Shown here piece after piece: positions 18,676 to 27,067 of a stretch of DNA of 64,000 bases; positions within the stretch are counted from its first letter, which is position 1, and the number at the start of each line of letters is the position of its first letter. The notes below the pieces were generated by a model. That model made no database searches and was not told the DNA's origin. It worked only from the letters and a program-made list of their open reading frames with translations. This stretch comes from Oceanisphaera avium (GTDB lineage: Bacteria; Pseudomonadota; Gammaproteobacteria; Enterobacterales; Aeromonadaceae): positions 620,001-684,000 of the forward strand of contig NZ_CP021376.1 of the NCBI RefSeq assembly GCF_002157875.1, read 5' to 3'. The position numbers were made by a program, and so were the translations under genes.

Positions 18676-20737
18676 TTTAGAAGCTCCAGTGGCAGACGAT
18701 GCTTTAGACGTGGCCGCGCTACAACATAGTGCCGCTTTGTTTAGAGTATTAGGGTATTGGCAAGAAAAAGGCTGGCTACGCGCGCTCGATGTGGCCCTAG
18801 CGCACTTTTTTTATGAGTTAGAGCCAAGCTCTTCGCCATTATTATTATTAGCCAGCGCCCTTACTAGTCATCAACTAGGTCATGGTCATGTGTGTTTAGA
18901 TCTTAACGCAACCTTGACCAATGCCGATTTTGTGCTGGCACTGCCGCCAGAGGGAGAAGCAAAAGCGCAAAGTTTATTGCCTTCACAATTACTCGCTACA
19001 GTAAGCTTAAACGAGTGGCGCCAGGCTCTAGCACTGCCAAGCTTAGTTGCTAAAGGCTCTAAGCTGGCACGCCAACACACGGCTACCCCTTTAGTATTAG
19101 TGGGTCAGCGACTGTATTTACGCCGCTACTGGCGCTATGAACAAACAGTTGCCAGCCATTTAGCTAAGCGCTTAACACTAGAGCCCACATTGCCTGCTCA
19201 GTTACCTTTATTACTTGAGCAGTTATTTCCAGAGCCCTTGTGGCTTGCGGGGCTGCGTCAAACAGATTGGCAAAAGCTTGCTTGTGCCTTAGCGGTGCGC
19301 GGCAATTTTTGTATGATCACCGGCGGTCCAGGGACTGGAAAAACCACCACTGTGGTACGACTCTTGGCTTTATTACAACAGTCTCACCTTGAACAACCGC
19401 TGCGTATTCGCTTAAGTGCACCCACGGGTAAAGCGGCGGCGCGCTTAAGTGAGTCTATTGCGGCGCAGGTGGCTAACTTAGCGGTGAGTGAAGCGGTGCG
19501 CGCTGTGATCCCCAGTGAAGTGACCACTTTGCACCGCTTGCTAGGAAGTGTCCCTAACAGCCGCCATTTTCGCCACCACAGTCGCCACTTATTGCCGCTA
19601 GATGTCTTAGTCGTAGATGAAGCCTCTATGATTGACTTAGAGATGATGGCTGCACTGTTGAGTGCTTTACCTGAGACGGCACGCTTAATTTTGCTTGGGG
19701 ATAAAGACCAGCTCGCCTCGGTAGAGGCAGGGGCGGTGTTGGGTGACTTGTGCAGTGATGCAACAGCAGGGCGCTACGATCCTGCTCTTAGCACTTGGTT
19801 AGAGAACGTCAGTGGCGAGTCCTTAGCGCATCCTGATTTAGAAGCGGGAAATCCACAAGATAATCCGCTAGCCCAACGTACCTTAATGCTGCGCCATTCT
19901 CGCCGCTTTGGTATTCACTCAGGCATTGGTGAGTTAGCCCAAGCAGTGAATAATCAAGATAGTGCGAGCGCCACGGCATTGTTAAATAAAACGCCAGAAG
20001 ATGTGCATCATATAGTGCTAAAGGCGGAGCAGGATAAGCAGTTAAATAAACTATTGCTCAAAGGCTGGGGGACGGCACAGGGCTATGGCCATTATTTAAC
20101 GTGCTTAACACAGACTCGCCCCCTTTTATTGCAAGCCAAAACAGCAAGCGAACAAAAAACGTGGCAGCGCTGGGCGGCTGGTGTTTTAACGGCATTTGAT
20201 GATTTTCGCCTTTTGTGCGCGCTACGCAAGGGGCCCTGGGGCGTCGCGGGCTTAAATGAGCGTATTGCAGGCTTGCTACATAAACGCGGCTTATTAGAGT
20301 CAGATCAAGGATGGTATGAAGGGCGCCCGGTACTAGTCAGCCAAAATGATTATAGTTTAGGCCTAATGAATGGCGATATTGGCATCGCTTTACGTGTGCC
20401 CGACGAGACTGGGCGGGTAAGTTTGCGCGTGGCTTTTGCCCAGCATAGCGATGAACAAGCGGTAAAATTTATACTGCCGAGTCGCCTTACGGCGCTGGAA
20501 ACTGTGTTTGCGATGACCGTTCATAAGTCACAAGGCTCGGAGTTTGCTCATACGGCATTAATCTTGCCCGATAGTTTAAATCCGGTACTGACAAAAGAGC
20601 TGTTATATACCGGCATTACACGAGCGAGAAAACATTTTAGTTTAATTGAAAGCCGAGCGGGCATCTTTACTCAAGCGTTACAAAAGCGAGTAGGGCGGCG
20701 CAGTGGCTTATTGGAAGAGTTAACTGCTCAAGAATAA
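18668..20737 (+). CDS. recD: Exodeoxyribonuclease V subunit alpha (RecD)
   Basis: RecD is the fast 5'-3' SF1 helicase of RecBCD and is needed for its nuclease activity. The 689-aa product (E. coli 608) has Walker A GGPGTGKTTT near 219-228, VVDEASMIDLEMM near 314 and LLGDKDQLASVEAGAVLGDL near 345. The C-terminal motif FAMTVHKSQGSEF near 615 and LYTGITRAR complete the helicase set. The extra length lies mainly in the N-terminal domain and an insert near 365-400. Its ATG lies within the end of recB, and a terminator follows directly. Confidence 0.95.
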   Translation: MNSLEAPVADDALDVAALQHSAALFRVLGYWQEKGWLRALDVALAHFFYELEPSSSPLLLLASALTSHQLGHGHVCLDLNATLTNADFVLALPPEGEAKAQSLLPSQLLATVSLNEWRQALALPSLVAKGSKLARQHTATPLVLVGQRLYLRRYWRYEQTVASHLAKRLTLEPTLPAQLPLLLEQLFPEPLWLAGLRQTDWQKLACALAVRGNFCMITGGPGTGKTTTVVRLLALLQQSHLEQPLRIRLSAPTGKAAARLSESIAAQVANLAVSEAVRAVIPSEVTTLHRLLGSVPNSRHFRHHSRHLLPLDVLVVDEASMIDLEMMAALLSALPETARLILLGDKDQLASVEAGAVLGDLCSDATAGRYDPALSTWLENVSGESLAHPDLEAGNPQDNPLAQRTLMLRHSRRFGIHSGIGELAQAVNNQDSASATALLNKTPEDVHHIVLKAEQDKQLNKLLLKGWGTAQGYGHYLTCLTQTRPLLLQAKTASEQKTWQRWAAGVLTAFDDFRLLCALRKGPWGVAGLNERIAGLLHKRGLLESDQGWYEGRPVLVSQNDYSLGLMNGDIGIALRVPDETGRVSLRVAFAQHSDEQAVKFILPSRLTALETVFAMTVHKSQGSEFAHTALILPDSLNPVLTKELLYTGITRARKHFSLIESRAGIFTQALQKRVGRRSGLLEELTAQE

Positions 20738-20767
20738 AAAGACGGCTCTTAGATGAGCCGTCTTTTT
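20736..20767. terminator. Bidirectional terminator recD / c-di-GMP gene
   Basis: AAAAAGACGGCTC pairs with GAGCCGTCTTTTT around a 6-nt loop. It overlaps the recD stop codon and serves two converging genes. Confidence 0.9.
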
Positions 20768-20801
20768 AGCTACGCTTAACTAAAATGTGTATCGCTATTC
20801 G

Positions 20802-23312
20802 CTAGCGCAGATATTGGTGGCTAAATGCCGGCGCCGGTTGAGGGCTACAAATTAAATAGCCTTGTATTAAGTCTACCTGATGATGAGTTAATGCCTCGCG
20901 CTGGGCGTTTGTTTCTACTCCCTCGGCCACTACCTTTAACTTTAATCCCTTGGCCATGCCGGTAATGGCAGCAAGTATAGTTTCGCTGCCTAAGTTGTCA
21001 CCCAATTGTTGAATAAAGCTTTGATCAATTTTTAAGGTCGTAATAGGTAATTCATGTAGATAACTCAAAGAGGAATAACCGGTGCCAAAGTCATCCATGG
21101 CAATGTCACAGCCAAGGGCGCGTAGCTCTTTTAATAGCGCGATGGCTTGTGATTGTTTATTCAGTAATACGCTTTCCGTGAGTTCAAAGTTTAATATGCC
21201 TTTAGGCAAGGCAAATTCTTGATATAGCGCCTTAATATCTGACACTAAGCTTTGCTGCCAAAACTGTTGAACCGATAAATTAATGGCAACCGGTGGCGGC
21301 TGTAGACCCTCATCTAACCATTGGCGTAATTGGCGCGCTAAGCTTCGCATCAATAACTGACTTAATGGCTGAATAAGTCCAGAGCGCTCGGCTAAAGGAA
21401 TAAAATCGCTGGGTTGAATATCGCCTAATTGGGGGTCGTGCCAGCGGGCGAGAGCTTCTATGCTAACCACTTGATTGCTCGAAAGCTCAACTAGCGGTTG
21501 ATAATATAAGCTTAAGCCGTGACCGGAGTCGATGGCATTGCGCAGTGCAGTTTCCATAGTTAGCCACAGATGCTCTTGTGCATCTAGGGTGACACTATAA
21601 AGGCGATAGCTATTGCGCCCTTCTAATTTAGCGCGATACATAGCGGCATCGGCATGTTGTATCAGCTGATGAGCATCACTGGCATCATCGGGATAAAAGC
21701 TAATGCCTAAGCTACAACCCACCCTAAAAGAGCGCTGATTTAAAATAATCGGTTGGCCTACGGCTTCTATTAAACGCCGGGCAATGGCGGTGACTTCTTC
21801 TATACCGCTGATATTTGGCAATAACACAATAAATTCATCTCCGCCAAAGCGGGCCAAAATATCGCTTTCTCGTAATCGAGCCGTCATCCGCTTAGACACT
21901 TCGAGTAGTAATTCATCGCCTGCGCTGTGGCCTAAGCTGTCATTAACTTGTTTAAAGTGGTCTAGATCAATAAATAAAACGGCCAGTAATTGCTGATGAC
22001 GATGGGCATGGCGAAGCGCTTGCTCGAGTCTGTCTTCCAATAATCGCCGATTAGGTAATTGGGTCAGCGTATCGTAATAAGCCAGTTTTCGAACCCGCTC
22101 TTCATTTTCTCGAATATGAGTAATATCGCTAAAAATAGCGGCAAAGTGACTAATATTGCCCACTTCGTTTTCAATGCTGGTGATGGTTAATAATTCTAAA
22201 TAAAGCTGTCCCGATTTTCGTCTATTCCAGATCTCGCCTCGCCAATACCCTCTTTCCGCCAATACTTTCCACATGTTTTTATAAAAATTATCATCATGAC
22301 GACCAGAAGACAAAATAGCAGGGGTTTTGCCGACCACTTCTTCCGCCGTATAGCCGGTGGTATAAGTAAAAGCGGGATTAACAAATTCAATATTGCCCCG
22401 AGCATTAGTGATGATTACCCCCTCTAAAGAGGCGGCGATAACACGCTCGGCTAATTGTAAATTTAGTTGGGGGTGGCGCAGTGCTTGATCGCGAAGGTTC
22501 ATAGCGTGGGTTAAATCGCTAGTATGATGGCTGCGGGCGCCGTCTAAAATATGACGAAATCCTACTAAGCCAATAATACCTCTACCTTCAGGCCCTTTAA
22601 CGGCTAAATGGCGCAACCTGTTATCAATCAGTAAGTCGCGAGCCCGTAATAAGGTATCTTCTGCAGTTAAGCTTAATAAAGGACGACTGGCTAACTGGCT
22701 TAATGGCGTATTCCCTGGATGCTCGGCCACAAAGCGCACCATATCGCGCTCAGTAATAATACCGTATCCGTGTTTGCTACACTCAATAACGGCAGCATCT
22801 TGGCGCTTTGCGAGCATAAGCGGCGCGAGATCACCTAAAGTGAGACGACCGGGTAATACTAACGGATTTTTATCCATGGCCTGCGCTATGGTACGCAAAC
22901 TTAAATACAGCTCTAATCCTTGCTTAAAGAGAATGTCGGTTTGTGACACTATTCCCTGTGGGCTACCCTCATCATCGACCACTAATAAATGGCGCAAGCC
23001 TTGTTGGTTAAAGCGCTCAGCGACCTCTGAGATAGGCATAGTTAGGCCTATAGTACTGACCGGACAGCTCATGACCTCTTTAATCGGTCTTAGCATGGCA
23101 TCAGGATCGCTAAAGTCCAGCCGTAGGCTGTCATGCTCAGTCCAAATTCCAATCGCTTGGCCTTTTTCCACCACTAACATTGAGCTAAAACGCATGTCAG
23201 CCATGCGCTCGGCGGCCTGTTTAATCGAGGTCTCTGGGCTGCAGCTTAATAAGCTGCGATGCATAATGCGCTCTACCGCAAGTTGCGCGGTATTGGTCTC
23301 TAAGTCTAACAC
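20802..23312 (-). CDS. CBS-CBS-PAS-GGDEF-EAL c-di-GMP signalling protein
   Basis: An 836-aa cytoplasmic protein predicted to make and/or degrade cyclic di-GMP. Two CBS pairs (about 10-130 and 155-265) may bind adenosine nucleotides. A PAS domain (about 295-410) follows, with the VVGKTPAILSSGRHDDNFY region common to aquatic sensor proteins. The GGDEF domain keeps GGDEF at 490-494 and an RESD allosteric I-site five residues before it. The EAL domain keeps EAL at 619-621, FELTES, DDFGTGYSSL, LKIDQSF and VVAEGVET, so both catalytic domains look intact. The start is a GTG at 23312 with a weak ribosome-binding site. There is no membrane segment. It is monocistronic. Confidence 0.92.
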   Translation of the reverse strand: MLDLETNTAQLAVERIMHRSLLSCSPETSIKQAAERMADMRFSSMLVVEKGQAIGIWTEHDSLRLDFSDPDAMLRPIKEVMSCPVSTIGLTMPISEVAERFNQQGLRHLLVVDDEGSPQGIVSQTDILFKQGLELYLSLRTIAQAMDKNPLVLPGRLTLGDLAPLMLAKRQDAAVIECSKHGYGIITERDMVRFVAEHPGNTPLSQLASRPLLSLTAEDTLLRARDLLIDNRLRHLAVKGPEGRGIIGLVGFRHILDGARSHHTSDLTHAMNLRDQALRHPQLNLQLAERVIAASLEGVIITNARGNIEFVNPAFTYTTGYTAEEVVGKTPAILSSGRHDDNFYKNMWKVLAERGYWRGEIWNRRKSGQLYLELLTITSIENEVGNISHFAAIFSDITHIRENEERVRKLAYYDTLTQLPNRRLLEDRLEQALRHAHRHQQLLAVLFIDLDHFKQVNDSLGHSAGDELLLEVSKRMTARLRESDILARFGGDEFIVLLPNISGIEEVTAIARRLIEAVGQPIILNQRSFRVGCSLGISFYPDDASDAHQLIQHADAAMYRAKLEGRNSYRLYSVTLDAQEHLWLTMETALRNAIDSGHGLSLYYQPLVELSSNQVVSIEALARWHDPQLGDIQPSDFIPLAERSGLIQPLSQLLMRSLARQLRQWLDEGLQPPPVAINLSVQQFWQQSLVSDIKALYQEFALPKGILNFELTESVLLNKQSQAIALLKELRALGCDIAMDDFGTGYSSLSYLHELPITTLKIDQSFIQQLGDNLGSETILAAITGMAKGLKLKVVAEGVETNAQREALTHHQVDLIQGYLICSPQPAPAFSHQYLR

Positions 23313-23482
23313 GCCACACCATTAAAAAAATTTAGGCAAAGATTAGCACGTTGCTCTAAAAACGTAGAATAAATTAATTACCAAAATGCGAAAAATAACT
23401 TTTGGGTTAAATTTTGGCTAAATAGCAAGTAAACTCAGATTGTTTTATCGCTGTTATAAATATAAAAAATCAACGTCTTATG

Positions 23483-24121
23483 CTATAAGCACAAGCTTGG
23501 CGCAATCGGATCATCAATTCGAAACCAGCCGGCAATGCTTAAGCGATCACGGTGGGCGGGCAGGACTTCATGAGGAAACTCATCGGCTAAAAAGCACACC
23601 AAGGTGCCTGCGCTAGGAAGAATGCGATGCACCGGCTCGGTCCCGTTAGCAGCATAGACCACCAGCTCACCGCCATGCTCGACTTGCCAGTCATCATTTA
23701 AATACAAGACGGTGGTAATTCGTCGGTTACTACGGCCACGAAACGCATCGAGGTGTTTTTTATAAAAATCCCCTGTTTGGTAGAGCGCATAATGGCATTC
23801 GTAATCTTTAAGACCTAGAAATAATTCACGATTAAGAGTGTGCTTTAAGCGACTCATTAACGCTAAATAATACTGCTGGATAGGGCGATCACCCTCAAGC
23901 CAACGGGTTTTATCACTGCGAATGTTGCCATTAGTTTGCAGAGCGTGCGCTCTACCGATGCCGGCGGGGGAGAGTTCATGTTCGCCTAAGCTTAATACAT
24001 CGTGGCGAAGACTGGCCACAATTTGACTATCAATAAAATTGGGAAAGACGCCAATTCCAGGACCGGCTAAAGCCGCTATAATATCGCTAAAATCTACTTC
24101 AAACTTTGCCACTGCATTCAC
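23483..24121 (-). CDS. 2OG-Fe(II) oxygenase (SM-20/prolyl-hydroxylase-like)
   Basis: A 212-aa non-haem iron, 2-oxoglutarate-dependent dioxygenase related to the SM-20/prolyl 4-hydroxylase group. The iron ligands are visible as HLD near 125-127 and FPHEV near 183, with the 2-oxoglutarate-binding Arg in RLSIAGWFR near 195. The strand LYLNDDW after HxD is typical of this family. I place the start at GTG 24121 because GGAGGG lies 6-8 bases upstream; the frame is open 14 codons further but without a ribosome-binding site. The substrate, perhaps a protein prolyl residue, is unknown. It is followed by a 170-bp AT-rich gap before the c-di-GMP gene. Confidence 0.82.
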   Translation of the reverse strand: MNAVAKFEVDFSDIIAALAGPGIGVFPNFIDSQIVASLRHDVLSLGEHELSPAGIGRAHALQTNGNIRSDKTRWLEGDRPIQQYYLALMSRLKHTLNRELFLGLKDYECHYALYQTGDFYKKHLDAFRGRSNRRITTVLYLNDDWQVEHGGELVVYAANGTEPVHRILPSAGTLVCFLADEFPHEVLPAHRDRLSIAGWFRIDDPIAPSLCL

Positions 24122-24480
24122 GATACACCCTCCATTAGGAGCGCTTATTAACACAGATTGCAACCCGTCTAGCCAGAAAGAAAAATTGCACGTGACACCC
24201 TATAATAATGGGCCTTTCTTTCAAAATAGTGGGGCTGCCGCTTGATTGCCTCTCGGCATTCACAAGATAGCGGCTATTGATAACTAATACAAAAAACTAT
24301 TATTTTACAAAGGCTTGACCTTTTAAATAAGGCCAAAATTAACGAATGCTGCCATTCGCTAGATGAGATAGAGCGGCTTGGGTAAGGGCAGGGGGCCCGA
24401 TAACAGGAACCTAACATCTTAGCGCAGAATGCTCACCCACCCGAGCATTCTTAAAAGCGTAAGACAAATCAGCAGAAAGC
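24122..24480. other. Intergenic region with inverted repeat
   Basis: No coding frame is convincing here. The right end holds an inverted repeat, AGAATGCTC (24426-24434) and GAGCATTCT (24443-24451), that lacks a T-run on either strand. It is downstream of ybjN and could be a weak terminator, an RNA-processing hairpin or a protein-binding site. The left end should hold the promoter of the oxygenase gene. I see no RNA family in between. Confidence 0.5.
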
Positions 24481-24930
24481 TTAGTGGACGGCGAGAGGAG
24501 TCTTAAGAGGCTCATCGTCTTGCATTAAAAAGCCAAGCTCTTCAATTTCTAACAGTAATTGCTGGGTCGCCATCATGGTTTGTTGCATTATCCAAATAAA
24601 TTGCTGCTCACTCATGCCTACTTGCGTATGCAAGTAATGAGCAACGATTAAACGTGGCAAGTTATCGTCTACAATATCCACAAACACCTTAAGGCTTGGG
24701 TAATTCATATTTAAACGCCCCAACTCGGCCATTAATACCAATAGGGCTGTGGGTCTAATTTCAATTTCACTGGTAAGTAGCGCGCCTTCTTGCTCTACAA
24801 ATAACCGACTTTCTAACACCCCTTCTAAGGCTTGCAGCTCAGAAAAATGAATGCCGTGGCAGTTTTCACACACATAATGTTCAATGTAGCTGGCACTTAG
24901 CCAACGCATGGCAGTTTCTGCAGTTAACAC
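24481..24930 (-). CDS. ybjN: YbjN-family protein
   Basis: A 149-aa YbjN (sensory transduction regulator) homolog. The E. coli protein affects motility, biofilm and stress phenotypes, but its molecular function is unsettled. Blocks shared with E. coli YbjN, from memory, are CENCHGIHF near 23-31 (E. coli CDNCQALHL), EIEIRPTALL near 56-65, and KVFVDIVDDNLPRLIVAHYL near 80-99. The fold is type III secretion chaperone-like. I place the start at GTG 24930, with AGGAG five bases upstream; the frame is open seven codons further. It is divergent from the Usp gene at 25088. Confidence 0.85.
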   Translation of the reverse strand: MLTAETAMRWLSASYIEHYVCENCHGIHFSELQALEGVLESRLFVEQEGALLTSEIEIRPTALLVLMAELGRLNMNYPSLKVFVDIVDDNLPRLIVAHYLHTQVGMSEQQFIWIMQQTMMATQQLLLEIEELGFLMQDDEPLKTPLAVH

Positions 24931-25087
24931 GCAAACTCCTAACGGGTACAAAGAGCGTTAGTGTAAACCAAAGGCAAGAGCAGGAGAATCACTGGCTTAA
25001 GTTATTAGCCATACTCGGGTCTCAGTTGCTTTTAAAACCAAAACGAGGAATGCTGAGCAAACATCGTTAAGATAAGGAACCCTTAAT

Positions 25088-25947
25088 GTGAAAACTCTGC
25101 TAGCTGCAATTGATTTGGAGCCAGGCTCCGCTTTAGTCGTTAAAAGAGCGGCGAAACTTGCCGAGCGGCTCAAGGCAAAGCTGCATTTAGTGCACGTGGT
25201 AGATGATGCACTCACCTTATATGAGCCTATGGTGGAGATATCGGTTCGCCATCGTCTTACCCAAGCGGCGCAAACGGCGTTGCACTCTTTTTATAGCTTG
25301 TTACCTGAGACATTAATTGCCCATACCAGCTATCAAGTCTTGTTAGGGAAACCTCATCAAGCGCTGGCTAAGTATATTAGTCAATCACAGGCAGACTTAT
25401 TAATTGTGGGGCGCCATCATATAGAGCCGTTGCGCGATCTGTTTGTGGGTACTACCGCCGAGCGATTATTGCGCCACTGCGATATCCCTTTACTAATGGT
25501 CAGCGTTGACTCAGTAGAGCCCTACTTACGGGTGATGGCGGCTACCGATTTTTCTCGTAGCTCCCACCATGCTCTACAAGCGGGATTGTGGTTAGCGCCT
25601 GATGCGAATATTCATTTAGTGCATGTTTGCGACCCCCCTTTATGGGCTTTGTACGCTACGACAAAGACGATCTAGAGCGATTATTAGCAGATAAAAAAGC
25701 GCGTTTAGCACAAGAAGTGGCCAGTGAAATGGCCTATTTTTTAGCGGATGATGATCAAAGTCGTATTACCAGCCAAGTGCTTACCGGCAATGCGCAACAA
25801 TGCTTAACGGATACTGTCAACCTAACCCAGCCGCAGTTATTAGTCTTAGGTACGCATGGTCGACAAGGCATCAGTCGCTTATTGATTGGCAGTGTGGCCA
25901 CTACTTTTTTAAGTACCCTACCTTGTGATGTGTTAGTGGCCAGATAA
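25088..25947 (+). pseudogene. Tandem universal stress protein, UspE-like, interrupted by a 1-nt frameshift
   Basis: Two overlapping frames together make one protein of about 286 aa with two universal-stress domains. The first frame (25088-25675) carries all of domain 1, ending with LLIVGRHH and GTTAERLLRHCDIPLLMV, and the first strands of domain 2 (LRVMAATDFSRSS, IHLVHVCD). It then runs out of family sequence. The rest of domain 2 continues in the -1 frame up to 25947, with LLVLGTHGRQGISRLLIGSVATTFL. The switch lies at a run of six C at 25633-25638; adding one C restores a single frame. This may be a true mutation, a phase-variable tract, a ribosomal slip or a read error. The start is GTG at 25088. 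Confidence 0.8.
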
Positions 25948-25959
25948 TAAGTGACGGTG

Positions 25960-25991
25960 TTAATAGGCCCTATTCACTGGTGGCCTATTAA
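25960..25991. terminator. Inverted repeat between convergent usp and cysQ
   Basis: TTAATAGGCC (25960-25969) and GGCCTATTAA (25982-25991) form a 10-bp stem with a 12-nt loop. The T-run is missing on the plus strand and precedes the stem on the minus strand, so it may be a weak terminator only. Confidence 0.4.
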
Positions 25992-25998
25992 AAAGAGG

Positions 25999-26808
25999 TT
26001 ACGCAAACTTAAAGAGCGCAGGCCAGTCTTGGTCGCTATGTCCTACCACCAAAAAATACGGATTGAGTAACTGTTGGGTATTGGCGTAGCTTAGAGGCTG
26101 CCCTGCGAGAGTTAACACCTGACCGCCCGCTTGTTCGACCACACATTGCGCCGCTGCCGTGTCCCACAGTGAAGTGGGGCCAAGGCGGGGATAAACATCG
26201 GCACTGCCCTCAGCGACTAAACATAGTTTTAACGAGCTGCCCATGGCAATGCATTGATGCTCTCCTAATTTTTCAAGAGAAGCCGGCATGGCGTCACCGG
26301 CGTGAGAGCGACTGCCCACTACTTGCCAAGGTCGCTGGCCTTCATAGTGCGCCACTTTTAGGGTATGGCTGTGGCCATGCTCATCAATTTTTTGTGCCCC
26401 CAGTCCGCAAGCAGCGCGATAGCAAATATTTAAATCGGGGGCATATACCACGCCTAAAGTAGCTCGACCTTGTTCAATAAGCGCAATATTGACACTAAAT
26501 TCTCCATTACGTTTTATAAACTCTTTAGTGCCATCGAGTGGATCAATTAACCAATAACGACCTTGTGCATCTGCGCCACTGAACGCGGCAGTATCTTCTT
26601 CAGACAGAATAGGTAAAGCAGGGCTGAGGCGGGTTAAGTGTTGCACAATAAGGTGGTGCGCTTGCTGGTCGGCCAGCGTTAATGGTGAGTGATCCGCTTT
26701 TTCACTGACGACTATGGGTTGGCGATAAACTTCCATAATGGCAGCGCCGGCATGGCGAGCCAGCTGTTCAATTTCATCGAGTAATTCAGGGCTAATAAGC
26801 GTTGGCAC
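25999..26808 (-). CDS. cysQ: 3'(2'),5'-bisphosphate nucleotidase CysQ
   Basis: CysQ hydrolyses 3'-phosphoadenosine 5'-phosphate, the by-product of sulfate assimilation, to AMP and phosphate. The 269-aa protein belongs to the lithium-sensitive inositol-phosphatase family. Metal-binding motifs are visible: ILSEED near 69-74, WLIDPLDGTKEFI near 88-100 and LWDTAAAQCVVEQAGG near 218-233, so the enzyme appears complete. The start is GTG at 26808 with GGAG upstream. It converges on the Usp gene, and an inverted repeat at 25960-25991 lies between the two stops. Confidence 0.93.
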   Translation of the reverse strand: MPTLISPELLDEIEQLARHAGAAIMEVYRQPIVVSEKADHSPLTLADQQAHHLIVQHLTRLSPALPILSEEDTAAFSGADAQGRYWLIDPLDGTKEFIKRNGEFSVNIALIEQGRATLGVVYAPDLNICYRAACGLGAQKIDEHGHSHTLKVAHYEGQRPWQVVGSRSHAGDAMPASLEKLGEHQCIAMGSSLKLCLVAEGSADVYPRLGPTSLWDTAAAQCVVEQAGGQVLTLAGQPLSYANTQQLLNPYFLVVGHSDQDWPALFKFA

Positions 26809-27067
26809 AAGGCACTCCCTAAGGGTGGTGTATCTAGGTTATATGCATTTATGATATAAAAAGTTAAAGCTTATGCCTATTTAAACCTTATACCTTTGTG
26901 TTCCAAGGGGGGGCTATTTTTATTACGCCGTCATGCAAGCTTTAAGTAGCACAATAATAGAGCAATAAATTCGTCCATACTTTGAAGTTTTCGCCCACAG
27001 TCGGTATCCTATTGCACCTTCGGCGTTCGCGCCTATCTTCTTCGTTTGTTAACTGTGAGTTTGCTTC

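Noticed and set aside
22774..23325. 183-aa plus-strand frame inside the CBS-PAS-GGDEF-EAL gene
   Set aside because: It is the antisense shadow of a well-conserved gene and has no domain of its own.
25627..25947. Separate 106-aa Usp gene
   Set aside because: It lacks the first strands of a Usp domain, which are present in the preceding frame just before the C6 tract, so it is the tail of one frameshifted gene.
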